The notes beneath the pieces were generated by a model, which saw only the letters and a program-made list of their open reading frames with translations, searched no databases and had not been told where the DNA came from. From positions 310,001 to 374,000 of the forward strand of contig CBDBZX010000002.1 of NCBI GenBank assembly GCA_965213645.1: a stretch of DNA of 64,000 nt, written 5' to 3'. The position numbers and the translations under genes are program-made. This DNA comes from CBDBZX01 sp965213645. GTDB taxonomy: Bacteria; Deinococcota; Deinococci; Deinococcales; Trueperaceae. Numbering within the stretch: the first letter of the stretch is position 1; every line of letters begins with the position of its first letter. Of the stretch, positions 7,814-17,027 are shown piece after piece.

Positions 7814-8772
7814 TAATTGTTCCTCTCAGATTGAGCGGGTTCGGGTCTATCCAAGAGGTAGACGAGCCCAAAACCCAGCGCCGCGAGCAGAAGCGCGAAG
7901 ACAAACTCGACGCTAAGGGGGGGCAGCGTGTTCGTCCCCAGACCTTCGGCAAGCTCCAGAGCGGTTCCCTCCTTAAAAGGCCAGACCTTGCGAAGCGAGC
8001 CGAGCATAAAGCCGGTTAGGACGGCGATGGTCAGATTGGGGTAGCGCTGGAAAAGCCAGCCTAGCACCTGCGTAAAGGAGACGAGACCCACCACCGCGCC
8101 AAAACCTACCGCGAGAATCACGGGGAGGTTCAAGCTGCTGAGCGCCCCGAGCACAAAGGTGTATTTCCCCAACAAAACGAGGATGAACGCGCCGGAGATG
8201 CCGGGAAGAATCAGAGCGCAGACCGCTAGAGCACCGGAGAACATCAAAAAAAGCGTGGACTCGGGCGTCTGCGCGGGCGTCAGGCCGACCAGGAAAAAGG
8301 CGAACACCGTACCTAAGACAAAGGCGGCTATTACGTGAAACTGCCAGCGCTCCACCCTCGCGCCCACCGTGATGACCGAGGCGGCGATGAGGCCGAAGAA
8401 GAAGCTCCAGACAAAGACTGCTTGCGTGTTTAAGAGGTTTTCTAAGAGGTTGGCGAGCGTGAAGACCGCTAGTGCGATGCCCGCGCCGAGCGTGAGCAGA
8501 AAGCGCCAGTTAACATGCGTGAGCGCCTCAGCGAACCTCAAGCGGAAGAATGCGCCCAAAAAGGGCGGCTGTCCGAGGGCGCGAACGCTCTGAATAAGCT
8601 CTTCATAAATCCCTAAAATCAGCGCCATCGTCCCGCCGGAAACGCCCGGCACGATGTCGAAGCTGCCCATTGCGAAGCCTTTTAAGAGGAGCAGGCCGTA
8701 GTCTTTGGGGGAGCGAGTCGTCTGAATAGTGGATGGGGCGGTGGACTTAGCGTGTGGTTCACTCTGGGTCAT
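7813..8772 (-). CDS. DUF368 membrane protein, candidate undecaprenyl-phosphate translocase (PopT type)
   Basis: A 319-residue polytopic membrane protein with the DUF368 signature near the start (KGFAMGSFDIVPGVSGGTMALILGIYEELI, about 31-60) and its echo (ALAVCALILPGISGAFILVLLGKY, about 185-208), which indicates an internally duplicated fold. About 8-9 membrane segments are visible. DUF368 proteins have recently been described as recycling transporters for undecaprenyl phosphate, the lipid carrier of cell-wall synthesis; that role is transferred here by family. Its stop codon abuts a MITE-like element. Confidence 0.85.
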   Translation of the reverse strand: MTQSEPHAKSTAPSTIQTTRSPKDYGLLLLKGFAMGSFDIVPGVSGGTMALILGIYEELIQSVRALGQPPFLGAFFRLRFAEALTHVNWRFLLTLGAGIALAVFTLANLLENLLNTQAVFVWSFFFGLIAASVITVGARVERWQFHVIAAFVLGTVFAFFLVGLTPAQTPESTLFLMFSGALAVCALILPGISGAFILVLLGKYTFVLGALSSLNLPVILAVGFGAVVGLVSFTQVLGWLFQRYPNLTIAVLTGFMLGSLRKVWPFKEGTALELAEGLGTNTLPPLSVEFVFALLLAALGFGLVYLLDRPEPAQSERNN

Positions 8773-8937
8773 GGGTGGTGTCCTTCAGGGGGCTCGAGAT
8801 GTGCTCGAGCCAAACTTTGAAATAGAAATAAACATTCGCTGCGCTAGGAAGCGCTCACGCTTCGCAACCTACCATCCGCAGCAAAGAGTTGTCTCCACAT
8901 CGCGCACACCCTTCGTGCTAGGCTCTAACGATGAGGG

Positions 8938-9240
8938 GTGAACACGTTAGAAGCATCGCGGGGAGCCATGTCCGAGGCTGAGCTGAGCGGTCTGGTTGAC
9001 GAAGCGCTCAGCGCAGCGGAGCTTGACGCTGAGACGCTCAGCACGCTCGCGTCGCAACTCGTTTGGCGGGTGGGGCGAACGAGCGACGACGGCCCGGTGG
9101 TGGTGCGCGTCGGCTTTGCGACGAGCGCGGGTCTCTTTGCCGAGTTACCGCGCCTTAAAAATGCGACGGACCAAGAACTCGAGGCCGCCGCCAGAGAGGG
9201 CAACGTGCGCGTCGAGTGGGTCGGGCAGCGCGCCTCATGA
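8938..9240 (+). CDS. Small hypothetical protein
   Basis: A 100-residue (GTG 8938) or 90-residue (ATG 8968) protein with no recognised domain. It has an acidic helical N-terminus (SEAELSGLVDEALSAAELDAETL) and a short beta-rich centre (VVVRVGFATSAGL). Neither start has a well-spaced ribosome site. Codon use resembles neighbouring genes and the frame opens in a gap otherwise without genes, so it is likely real but the function is unknown. Confidence 0.5.
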   Translation: MNTLEASRGAMSEAELSGLVDEALSAAELDAETLSTLASQLVWRVGRTSDDGPVVVRVGFATSAGLFAELPRLKNATDQELEAAAREGNVRVEWVGQRAS

Positions 9241-9364
9241 GGTCGCTCATTGTCCCTACTCTCACCAAGGGGTTTGTCATAGCGAGGTCAAATCCTGTAT
9301 TGTGTGACCCCCACAGCCACGACGTCCCAAATGGCAGCGTATACTCTTACGTGAAGGGAATCAC

Positions 9365-9892
9365 ATGAAGCTCACCCACACCGTTCACTTTGCGTTCGAC
9401 CTCTCGCTCGCCCAGAGGGGGGCGGTGGCGTTTGTGCAGGACGCGCAGCAGAGTTTGAGCAAAGCCTCGTTCATTCGTGACTTAGAGGTCGTTCAGGTGA
9501 ATAGTACGGGCGAGCAGCGCGTTGAGGCGAGTATCCCCATCAACGCCGCCTTGTTCGGACAGCACGACCTCAGTTTCCAAAGCGTGCTGATTCCTAATGC
9601 GAAAGGGGCGAGGCTCGAGCCCCTCACCCCCGGTGAGCCCAAAATGGGCTGGGCCGAAGTCGCCGGCGAAGCCGAGGTGCGCCCGCTACCGAGCGGCAGC
9701 CACGTGGAGTACGGCTTCGACATCACCATCCACCTGGATTTACCGCAGCCCGAGAAGTGGGGCGGTCAAGCCCTCCTCAAGATGATTCACTTCACGGCGC
9801 AGCGCGTGTTAGAAGGTATCGCCGCCGAGTTTCCCAAAGCGGTGCAGGATGCCGCCGCCGAGACTGAAGCCGCCTACAGCCGCGCCCGCTAA
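9365..9892 (+). CDS. DUF3809-like protein
   Basis: A 175-residue protein resembling DUF3809, a family I remember as largely confined to Deinococcus. It starts MKLTHTVHFAFDLSLAQRGAVAFVQDAQQSL and shows the beta-rich pattern of an SRPBCC/START-like fold (SIPINAALFGQHDLSFQS, then VEYGFDITIHLDLP), ending with a long helix (LKMIHFTAQRVLEGIAAEF). No catalytic motif is visible. GAAGGGA lies five bases before the ATG. A cytoplasmic location is likely, as no signal peptide is seen. Function unknown. Confidence 0.55.
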   Translation: MKLTHTVHFAFDLSLAQRGAVAFVQDAQQSLSKASFIRDLEVVQVNSTGEQRVEASIPINAALFGQHDLSFQSVLIPNAKGARLEPLTPGEPKMGWAEVAGEAEVRPLPSGSHVEYGFDITIHLDLPQPEKWGGQALLKMIHFTAQRVLEGIAAEFPKAVQDAAAETEAAYSRAR

Positions 9893-9905
9893 CTCAGATC
9901 AAATT

Positions 9906-10323
9906 ATGGAGTGGGCCGCGCTCGTCCCTGAACTATACGTGATGGATTTCGAGAAAAGCCTAGCGTTCTACACGGATGTTCTCGGTTTTGAGGTCGCCTT
10001 CTCACGTCCCGAGGAGCGCTTTGCCTATCTGCAACTTCGGTAAAGCGCAGCTCATGATTGACCAGTTTGTTGAGGGTGAAAGCTGGCAGACAGGTGAGCT
10101 GAGTTATCCGCTGGGGCGGGGGATGAATCTCGAGATCGGCGTCAATGATGTAGAGGCGTTACTGGGGAGGTTAGAAGCTGAGAACTACCCTCTCGAAGTC
10201 CCGCTAGAAGAACGTTGGTACAGACAAGACGAGGTGCTGAACGGTCAAAAGCAATTTTTAGTCATGGACCCTGACGGCTACCTCTTGAGATTTGTCGAAC
10301 CTCTAGGGACAAAACCCGTTTAA
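9906..10323 (+). pseudogene. VOC-family (glyoxalase/bleomycin-resistance) protein, frameshifted
   Basis: Two overlapping frames together give one VOC-domain protein of about 138 residues. The first frame (from ATG 9906) reads VPELYVMDFEKSLAFYTDVLGFEVAFSRPEERFAYLQL, then hits a stop at 10041. The second continues GKAQLMIDQFVEGESW to KQFLVMDPDGYLLRFVEPLG. Removing one base near 10038 (CTTCGGT to CTTGGT) restores the whole domain. The gene is therefore either a young pseudogene or carries a sequencing indel. VOC proteins include bleomycin-binding proteins and dioxygenases; the substrate cannot be told. Confidence 0.8.
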
Positions 10324-10501
10324 CCTCTCGGCACCTTAGCGTTGTCTCTCTAGCGCGCCACCTAGACGCTTGACCTCTTGGGCTCTGCTACAATTCGGCG
10401 TAGCACAACTTGTGGGTTCAGAAGCGTTTACCTTTACGTTAGCTCGTCGGATAGCTCGAGAGACCCAAAGGCTGAAAGGGGAGCATCATGAGGAGAGCGT
10501 C

Positions 10502-12214
10502 GTGAGGGCCATCGTTTTAGCGCTCATCGGTCTAGTGGCATTTTATCTGGCGTATCAGTTCTATTCACGCTTCATCGCTAAATTTATCTACAAGCTCGAC
10601 CCTGACTTCGAAACGCCTGCCAATGAACTAGAAGACGGCGTGGACTACGTGCCGACGAATAAGCACGTTTTGTGGGGTCATCACTTCACGTCGGTGGCGG
10701 GGGCTGCGCCTATCGTTGGCCCCGCTATCGCCGTGTATTGGGGCTGGCTACCCGCCTTTTTGTGGATCATCTTCGGGACAGTCTTTTTCGCAGGCGTCCA
10801 TGATTTCGGCACGCTCTGGATTTCGAATCGCCACAAAGGTCGCTCGATTGGAGCGCTTACTGAGCAAATTATCGGTCCGCGTTCACGAACGCTCTTTATG
10901 CTCATCATATTCTTGCTCCTGTTGATGCTCAACGCGGTCTTCGCCATCGTTATCGCAGGGCTTTTCGTAGACTTTCCCGGCAGCGTCATGCCGATTTGGT
11001 TGCAAATCCCCATCGCCATGAGCGTCGGTTACATCATCTATCGGCGCGGCGGCAAGCTCTTTTGGCCCTCAATCGGGGCGCTCATCGCGCTCTATATCCT
11101 CATCTGGTTCGGTCAATATGTGCCGCTGTCGCTACCCGCAAGCACGCTGGGCTTACCCCCTACGGCGATGTGGGTGCTGATTCTCTTCGTCTATGCGGGC
11201 GTGGCGTCGCTGCTTCCGGTGTGGCTCCTCTTGCAACCCAGGGATTACGTCAATTCCCATCAGCTCTTCGTCGGGCTCACCATCCTCTACCTCGGCGTGC
11301 TCATCGGTAATCCGAAAATCGTCGCCCCGGCGGTCAACCCCGACCCGACGGGCGCACCCTGGCTCATCCCCTTTTTATTCGTGACGATTGCGTGCGGCGC
11401 GATTTCCGGCTTTCATGGCTTGGTCGCGTCAGGAACCTCTTCGAAGCAACTTAAAAAGGAGACCGACGCACGCTTCGTGGGCTACTTCGGCTCGGTGGGC
11501 GAAGGCGCGTTGGCGCTCGGCGCGGTGCTCTGCGTCACGGCGGGCATCGCTGCCACGCAGGGCGAATGGGCGGGCGCATTCTATACGGATTGGGCGACGG
11601 CGAGCGGCAACGCGACGAGCTACTTTGTGCAGGGCTTGGGCGCGTTTGCGGGCAACTTGGGCATTCCGGTCGCGGCGGCGGAGGTATTCGCCTCCGTGGT
11701 CGTCATCAGCTTTGCCGCGACGACGATGGACACGGGCTTACGCTTGCAGCGCTACGTCCTCTCGGAAGTCGGGGATATGTACGGCGTCGGTATTTTACGC
11801 CGCCCCGCCGTTGCAACTATTGTGGCGGTAGTGTGCTGCTTGCTCTTAGCGTTCGGCGCACAAGGGCCAGAAGGCGGACTCGGCACAGGGGGGCTCGTCC
11901 TCTGGCCGCTTTTCGGCACGACGAATCAGCTTCTAGCGGCGCTTTCGCTCGTCGTTGTCTCGATCTTCTTGCGTCAACTCGGGCGCAACGCGCTGCCGAC
12001 GCTCATCCCGATGGTCTTTATCCTCACCGTGACCATTGTCGCCATGCTGATTAGCTTGGGTGGTTGGTTCGGGCTCACCGGAGAACCTAACTACCTCTTG
12101 GGCGTGCTCGGTATGATGGTGCTGATTGCGGCGGTGTGGATGGCGTTTGAGGCGTTCGCGGCGCTGAGCGATACGGGCGTTAAGCCGACAGAGCAGACGA
12201 CGCCAGGAGATTAG
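10502..12214 (+). CDS. cstA: Carbon starvation protein, CstA family (peptide/pyruvate transporter)
   Basis: A 570-residue polytopic membrane protein. The CstA signature region is clear (TNKHVLWGHHFTSVAGAAPIVGPAIAVYWG, then FGTVFFAGVHDFGTLWISNRHKGRS), as is SGFHGLVASGTSSKQL. Around 15 membrane segments are visible. Family members import pyruvate or peptides in starvation. The frame is open further upstream to 10370, but GTG 10502 has an AGGAGAG site six bases before it and starts right at the first membrane helix, so it is preferred. It stands alone, without an adjacent regulatory gene. Confidence 0.9.
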   Translation: MRAIVLALIGLVAFYLAYQFYSRFIAKFIYKLDPDFETPANELEDGVDYVPTNKHVLWGHHFTSVAGAAPIVGPAIAVYWGWLPAFLWIIFGTVFFAGVHDFGTLWISNRHKGRSIGALTEQIIGPRSRTLFMLIIFLLLLMLNAVFAIVIAGLFVDFPGSVMPIWLQIPIAMSVGYIIYRRGGKLFWPSIGALIALYILIWFGQYVPLSLPASTLGLPPTAMWVLILFVYAGVASLLPVWLLLQPRDYVNSHQLFVGLTILYLGVLIGNPKIVAPAVNPDPTGAPWLIPFLFVTIACGAISGFHGLVASGTSSKQLKKETDARFVGYFGSVGEGALALGAVLCVTAGIAATQGEWAGAFYTDWATASGNATSYFVQGLGAFAGNLGIPVAAAEVFASVVVISFAATTMDTGLRLQRYVLSEVGDMYGVGILRRPAVATIVAVVCCLLLAFGAQGPEGGLGTGGLVLWPLFGTTNQLLAALSLVVVSIFLRQLGRNALPTLIPMVFILTVTIVAMLISLGGWFGLTGEPNYLLGVLGMMVLIAAVWMAFEAFAALSDTGVKPTEQTTPGD

Positions 12215-12397
12215 AAGAAGCTGCTAGCCGTTAAGTATTGACCTCGGGAGCTAAAGGATAGCTTAGCGCATCAGGAACCGAACTAGGTTGTTCCCGGAGG
12301 GAAAGAGCACCCCAAGAGGGGCGACGCGCGTTCCCGCTAGCTGCTAGACCTGCTATACATTGAGAAACATCTCGCGTCCCTCTTCGCATTAGGCTGA

Positions 12398-12403
12398 TAT
12401 AAG
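12398..12403 (+). promoter_or_regulatory. -10 element TATAAG before a probable leaderless gene
   Basis: TATAAG ends five bases before ATG 12409, with no ribosome site between them. The same arrangement occurs before several other genes here. No convincing -35 hexamer was found. Confidence 0.4.
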
Positions 12404-12408
12404 AAAGC

Positions 12409-13398
12409 ATGTTGAGCGAATTCTTAGACGAGCTAGAGGCTTCTACGGCTAGCCAAGCGCACAGTGAGACGATAGGCCGAGCTATCGAGGTCGAAAAGCT
12501 GACCAAGGTGCGCGGCAAGCGTCCGGTGGTGCGTGAGGTCAGCTTCTCTGTGAATCCGGGCGAGGTCTACGCGCTCGTGGGGCCAAACGGTGCAGGTAAA
12601 ACGACGGTCATTCGCCTGCTTACTGGGCTTATCTTTCCGACTTCGGGCACGGTCAAGTTGCTCGGCGAAGACCCCTTGAGCACGCCGGGCGTGCGCCGCA
12701 GATTGGGCGCAGTGGTCGAGGCTCCGGCAGCGTTTTATCCGTACTTGACGGGGCGGGCGAACTTGCAGTTGCACGCGCAGCTTGCGGGCGGGGTGGAAGA
12801 GGAACGTATAGGCGAAGTGTTGGACACCGTCGAACTCGGCAACGCGGCGGAGCGCAAGGTCGGCGCGTACAGCCTGGGAATGCGGCAGCGCTTGGGCGTG
12901 GCGGCGGCGATTTTGACGCGCCCGGACGTGCTTATTTTAGACGAGCCCGCGAGCGGGATGGACCCCTTGAGCCTGCACCTTGTCCACCGGATTTTGCGAC
13001 AAGCCGCCGAAGGAGGCGCGGCGGTGCTCCTCTCGACGCATCACTTGGACGAGGTGGTGGCGTACTGCTCGAGAGTCGCCATCCTCGAAGAAGGGGCCTT
13101 GGTCGAAGAGGTGGACTTAGGCGAGCGCCGCGCACGTTATAAGGCGAGAGTTTCTAACGCAGCAGAGGCCAAAGTCGCGCTGCAAACGCAAGCCTTCATT
13201 GGTGAGGTCAGCGGGAGCGAGGGCGAAGTGAGCTTTACTTTGACGGATACTCACGCCCTTGGACGGGTCCCCAGCGTACTAGTCAACAGCGGGGTTGAGG
13301 TGCTCGAGCTAACTGAAGATACCTTCAACCTCCAAGCCCATTACGCCGAGCGCATGGCGCGGAAGCTATCTACCGCCCAAGCTAGGGAGGCTGCATGA
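12409..13398 (+). CDS. ABC transporter ATP-binding protein
   Basis: A 329-residue ATPase with Walker A GPNGAGKTT (58-66), signature YSLGMRQRLG (about 153), Walker B VLILDEPASGMDP (about 175) and H-loop STHHLDEV. About 28 residues precede the ATPase domain and about 90 follow it, similar to the CcmA/NatA-like exporters. It overlaps the next gene by four bases (ATGA), so the two are translationally coupled and form one exporter. Substrate unknown; such pairs often export drugs, lipids or sodium. Confidence 0.92.
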   Translation: MLSEFLDELEASTASQAHSETIGRAIEVEKLTKVRGKRPVVREVSFSVNPGEVYALVGPNGAGKTTVIRLLTGLIFPTSGTVKLLGEDPLSTPGVRRRLGAVVEAPAAFYPYLTGRANLQLHAQLAGGVEEERIGEVLDTVELGNAAERKVGAYSLGMRQRLGVAAAILTRPDVLILDEPASGMDPLSLHLVHRILRQAAEGGAAVLLSTHHLDEVVAYCSRVAILEEGALVEEVDLGERRARYKARVSNAAEAKVALQTQAFIGEVSGSEGEVSFTLTDTHALGRVPSVLVNSGVEVLELTEDTFNLQAHYAERMARKLSTAQAREAA

Positions 13399-14168
13399 AA
13401 CCGCTTCTCACCCTGGAGTTCGGCAAGCTCTTGCACCTCTCGAGCCTGCGCTTTAGCTTAGGTCTTTTGGCGCTTTTCCCTATCGTGTGGGCGTACGCGC
13501 CTGGTGTCTTTGATGTCTACGGCTTTTTTCTGGTGTCGGGCTATCAGCTTCCGGGCTTGACGCTGCTCTCGAGTATGGAGTTCTTGCTCCCCTTACTCGT
13601 CGCCATCGCCAGCGCCGAGTTGGTCGGTTTAGAGCGCACCTACGGCACGCTGCCCACGGTGCTCCTACGTCCCGTCACCCGCTCGCAGTGGCTCCTCGCC
13701 AAACTGCTCGTCGCGCTCGCCTACCCTTTTTTGCTGCTCACCTTTCTCTTGCTCGCCTCGCTCCTTTCAGGCGTGTTCTTCGGCTACGGCGAGTTCGTCG
13801 GCGGCACGGGCGTCGGTGATGCGGGGCTCTTGGGTCAAGGGGTAACAACGCCAAGTATGGCGCTAGGCGAACTTTTACGTGCTTACACCGTCGCCGCCTT
13901 TAGCCTCGTGCCGATCAGCCTCTTGGCGGTGCTCTTCACCGTCGTGTTTATGAACGCCGCCGGGGGCGCTCTGGCTACGCTGTCCGTCCTTATCTTCATG
14001 AAGCTCTTGGTCGTTTTCCCTGGGTTGGGCCGCTTTTTGCTCACCGAGCATCTGGACGCTTACGCCGCGCCCAGCGCCACGCTACCTTGGGCAATGATGC
14101 TTTTAGCCGTCTACGCCGCCGCTTTTGCCGCACTTTCGGTGACGCTTTTTGAGCGGAAAGATTTTTAG
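13395..14168 (+). CDS. ABC-2 type transporter permease
   Basis: A 257-residue membrane protein with six or so hydrophobic segments and the ABC-2 hallmark after the second (ASAELVGLERTYGTLPTVLLRPVTRSQWLLAKLLVAL). It starts inside the stop of the ATPase gene and is the membrane partner of that protein. A strong terminator follows directly, closing the two-gene operon. Confidence 0.88.
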   Translation: MKPLLTLEFGKLLHLSSLRFSLGLLALFPIVWAYAPGVFDVYGFFLVSGYQLPGLTLLSSMEFLLPLLVAIASAELVGLERTYGTLPTVLLRPVTRSQWLLAKLLVALAYPFLLLTFLLLASLLSGVFFGYGEFVGGTGVGDAGLLGQGVTTPSMALGELLRAYTVAAFSLVPISLLAVLFTVVFMNAAGGALATLSVLIFMKLLVVFPGLGRFLLTEHLDAYAAPSATLPWAMMLLAVYAAAFAALSVTLFERKDF

Positions 14169-14173
14169 GCTCG

Positions 14174-14221
14174 AGGACTGAGGTTAGAGGACTGAGTGAA
14201 AAACTCACCTCAGTCCTTTTT
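14174..14221 (+). terminator. Intrinsic terminator of the ABC exporter operon
   Basis: An 11 bp perfect stem AGGACTGAGGT (14174-14184) / ACCTCAGTCCT (14207-14217), with a second small stem GAGT/ACTC in the loop, runs directly into TTTTTC. It starts five bases after the permease stop codon. Confidence 0.85.
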
Positions 14222-14344
14222 CTTTTCGCTCTGCAAATATGCAACGCTCCCTTTAGCGTCACTTGAAAGTGAAATGGAATGAACAGCCCGTGCACGCTGA
14301 CTCAGCACTTCTCTTCTTAGGAGTCTGAATGGTACGCTTGAAGT

Positions 14345-15553
14345 GTGCGCAGGCTTTTATATTTAGGCTTTCTTCTTCTCACCCTTCAGAGTGCGTTAGC
14401 TATTTCCTACACCGTTCAGGTGGCTGCGCTTTCCGATGAGGACGCGGCGCTAGCCTTGCAACAGAGTTTGCGTGAGGAGGGGTATCCGGCTTACTTGGTG
14501 AGCGTGCCAAGCGAAAGCGGGACGATCTTTCGGCTGCGCGTCGGCGCATTTGCAGACCGCGCCGCCGCTCAAACCTACGCCGAGTCGATGCGTGGCGTCG
14601 GCGGCACTGCGCCCGTACCTGCGCTCGCCGAGGGGATTCCGGCGGCGCTTTTTCCCTTAGAGCCTACCCTCATGAGCCGCTACCCCAACGCACCCGAGAT
14701 GACGGGCCTCACCGTTGTCCCATGGGGTGAAGGGGCTGCGCTGCGCACACAAGGACGTTTTGAAGACCAACCTTTTATCGCGGAATACCGCGTGCTGCGC
14801 GAAGGCGCGGACGTAGCCACCTTTGCAGCGTGGCGAGCAGCACCGCAGGACGACGCGCAGGGCGCAAGCGTCCTGCGCGTTCACAACCTGTCCCTTTGGC
14901 CCGAGGAAGAGATGAGCGAAGCCGAGCGTGAGACCTACACCGAAGCGCGGCTTGAAGAGGTCGCTCGCAGCTTGGAATTAACGCCTGAGCAAGTGCGGCC
15001 TTATCTGCTCCAAGAGCCCGGACGCGGCGCACCTTTCCTCGTGCTGGCTGAGCAGTTTGACCTCGCGTCTTACCTTACGTCCGACTCAGCGAACGCTGAC
15101 TTACCGAACGCCTCAAGTGACAGTTCAACGGCGGGTGGTTCTGCGACTGGTGGGTCTGCCGCGCCTCAGAACTCACCTCGCGCTGAGCGCTACCGAGCCC
15201 TCGGCAACCCCATAGAGCGGATATCGCCGGGTGGTCCCAGTCTTACCTGGTTCGACCGGGCTCCGCCCGAGGGCTTCCCCACCGACCTGAGCGAACCTCT
15301 TTTCGATTTGGGGACGCGCTTTACAGAAGGCGAGCTTACGAGGGAGCCCCGCACGCTTACTGGCGACGGCTGGAGCGCGTCGGCGCAGGGTGACTACACT
15401 CAGCTAAGCGTAGGGAATAGAGATTGGCGAGCCGTCGTGGGCTACCCGCTTTGGGCGGGTGGAGACTACTTGCTGGTTTTTGCGGACGTTCCGGTGCTCT
15501 ACAAGCTGGTGCGTCCTGAGCAGAGCGAAGGGGCGACAGAAACAACGCAGTAG
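14345..15553 (+). CDS. Secreted SPOR-domain protein
   Basis: A 402-residue exported protein. A signal peptide covers about residues 1-19 (RRLLYLGFLLLTLQSALA). A SPOR domain follows at about 20-90 (YTVQVAALSDEDAALALQQSLREEGYPAYLVSV ... FRLRVGAFADRAAAQTYAESM). SPOR domains bind denuded peptidoglycan at division sites, so envelope location is expected. The remaining 300 residues, with a Ser/Gly-rich linker near 255-275, are not recognised. The GTG start at 14345 gives the complete signal peptide, although no strong ribosome site precedes it. Confidence 0.8.
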   Translation: MRRLLYLGFLLLTLQSALAISYTVQVAALSDEDAALALQQSLREEGYPAYLVSVPSESGTIFRLRVGAFADRAAAQTYAESMRGVGGTAPVPALAEGIPAALFPLEPTLMSRYPNAPEMTGLTVVPWGEGAALRTQGRFEDQPFIAEYRVLREGADVATFAAWRAAPQDDAQGASVLRVHNLSLWPEEEMSEAERETYTEARLEEVARSLELTPEQVRPYLLQEPGRGAPFLVLAEQFDLASYLTSDSANADLPNASSDSSTAGGSATGGSAAPQNSPRAERYRALGNPIERISPGGPSLTWFDRAPPEGFPTDLSEPLFDLGTRFTEGELTREPRTLTGDGWSASAQGDYTQLSVGNRDWRAVVGYPLWAGGDYLLVFADVPVLYKLVRPEQSEGATETTQ

Positions 15554-15583
15554 GGTCGATGCAGTAGCTAGTAAACCGTCCAA

Positions 15584-16534
15584 CTAGACGAGCACCGAAC
15601 GCCCCAAAACACGCTCCGCTAACACCTCGGCAAAGCGAGCGGGTTCTTCTAAATGCGGACAATGTGCCGAGCGTTCAAACCACACGAGTTCTTTTGTAGG
15701 CGCGTCCACCTCGTGAAAATAGGCTTGCGCTAGGTCGGTGGGCGTGACCACGTCGTGACGCCCGGCAAAGAGATAGAGCGGCACTTGCAGCGAGGCCGCG
15801 CTCTCGAAGAGGTTGATGCGCAGCTTCGTGGCCCACAAGGACTCCAACGAGAAGAAGAGGGCTTGAAAGAAGCGCGGCACTTCTCTGGGCGCATAAAAGC
15901 GCAGCCCCGTCCAGAGCGCAGTTGCGAGGTCTCGAGATTGATAGAAGAGGTTACCCATCCGGTAGAGCCACCACCAGCGCATCAAAAAGCTGTTCGCAGC
16001 CGCGTCAGGCTCTCCCAAGAGGTGCAGGCGGCGCAACGTCGCCATACGTTTGAGCTGCTGCGCTCTCCCTAGCACATAGTTGTAGAAGCGCGTTTCGTTT
16101 TCCTGCCCGTGCACGAGCGGTCCTACCCCGACGAGTGCGTGGAATAGCTCCGGGTAGCGCTGCGCTGTAAGTGCGCCTAACGCGCTACCCCACGAGTGAC
16201 CGACCAAGAGAAGTTTCTCCTGCTGAAAGCGCCCTTGCAACATCTTGGCGAGGTCTTTGGTGTCGGTGATAAGGTGATCCAAGGTCATCACTTCGCGGGA
16301 CATCCCCGGCAGAAAACTCCGACCTGCGCCGCGCTGATCCCAGTGCACTACCAAAAAGTGCCTCTCTAACGCCCGCATGTAAGGTGACAGGCTCATTTCA
16401 CTAACGCCGGGACCGCCGTGCAAAAAGAGCAGCACCGGGTTTCGCGGCGAGCCACGCAGGAGGAGGGTTTGCTCTAAGCCCCCTAGCGCCAAGCGTTCCA
16501 AATTGTTAAGTGTATTTAGCGCGGATGAACCCAA
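15584..16534 (-). CDS. Alpha/beta hydrolase, proline iminopeptidase-like (S33)
   Basis: About 316 residues with the oxyanion motif LFLHGGPGVSE, the WDQRGAGRS block, the nucleophile elbow GHSWGSA and a C-terminal HDVVTPTDLA and SAHCPHLEEP (catalytic Asp and His). This layout is typical of proline iminopeptidases and relatives. TTG 16534 is preferred: it has AGGGGG six bases upstream and starts where the paralogue at 28336-29307 starts. An ATG at 16579 would overlap the upstream HxlR gene by 26 bases. It is probably co-transcribed with that regulator. The true substrate may be an ester or lactone. Confidence 0.82.
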   Translation of the reverse strand: MGSSALNTLNNLERLALGGLEQTLLLRGSPRNPVLLFLHGGPGVSEMSLSPYMRALERHFLVVHWDQRGAGRSFLPGMSREVMTLDHLITDTKDLAKMLQGRFQQEKLLLVGHSWGSALGALTAQRYPELFHALVGVGPLVHGQENETRFYNYVLGRAQQLKRMATLRRLHLLGEPDAAANSFLMRWWWLYRMGNLFYQSRDLATALWTGLRFYAPREVPRFFQALFFSLESLWATKLRINLFESAASLQVPLYLFAGRHDVVTPTDLAQAYFHEVDAPTKELVWFERSAHCPHLEEPARFAEVLAERVLGRSVLV

Positions 16535-16553
16535 TTTGAACCCCCTATACGTC

Positions 16554-16889
16554 TCATGTCCACTTCCCCCCCCATTCACTCATCGCATCGAAAATTGGTC
16601 GTAGCGCCTTGCCCCGCTCGGTCAGCGAATACTCGACTCTCGGGGGCACTTCGGCGTAGACCTCTCGTTTCAAGATACCGTGCGCTTCTAGCTCGCGCAA
16701 CCTGTCGGTGAGCGTCTTGGGGCTCACGCCTGTCAATGACGTGCGTATCTCACCAAAGCGCTTGGTGCCGCCCAGCAGCTCGCGCACGATGAGCGTCGTC
16801 CATTTGCCGCCGATGACGTTCACGGTGCGCTCGACGGTGCACTGGGGTGTGTTGGCAACTTTCTCCTGGTATTTATTTCGGTAGTTCAT
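16554..16889 (-). CDS. HxlR-family transcriptional regulator
   Basis: A 111-residue winged-helix protein with the HxlR pattern: N-terminal C17 (PQCTVERTVNVIGGKWTTLIVRELL), recognition region GVSPKTLTDRLRELEAHGILKREVY and wing PPRVEYSLTERGKAL. Several HxlR proteins use the N-terminal cysteine to sense electrophiles or quinones; whether this one does is inference. It is divergent from an NmrA-like gene and upstream of a hydrolase gene, so it likely controls one or both. Confidence 0.9.
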   Translation of the reverse strand: MNYRNKYQEKVANTPQCTVERTVNVIGGKWTTLIVRELLGGTKRFGEIRTSLTGVSPKTLTDRLRELEAHGILKREVYAEVPPRVEYSLTERGKALRPIFDAMSEWGGKWT

Positions 16890-16939
16890 TACTTAAAATT
16901 ATGTTACAGCGAGTAAGCCTCGTCAAGCGGTCTTTCACT

Positions 16940-17027
16940 TGGTTGTACTCCAATGGTTGTACTCCAAACCTCTCTCAGTTACTTTTCAGACACTACTTCA
17001 CAAAGTAAAACATTGCTGTTAGACTAT
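16940..17027. promoter_or_regulatory. Divergent control region with tandem 14-mer and palindrome
   Basis: Between the HxlR gene and the NmrA-like gene lie two perfect tandem copies of TGGTTGTACTCCAA (16940-16953, 16954-16967) and a palindrome TACTT-CACA-AAGTA (16994-17007) nested in TTACTTT/AAAGTAA (16979-17008). A possible promoter TTCACA (16998-17003), 17 bases, TAGACT (17021-17026) overlaps the palindrome. This is a plausible operator for the HxlR protein, by position only. Confidence 0.5.

Noticed and set aside
10370..10501. Extended N-terminus of CstA
   Set aside because: The upstream in-frame sequence is not hydrophobic or family-like, and GTG 10502 has a well-placed AGGAGAG site.
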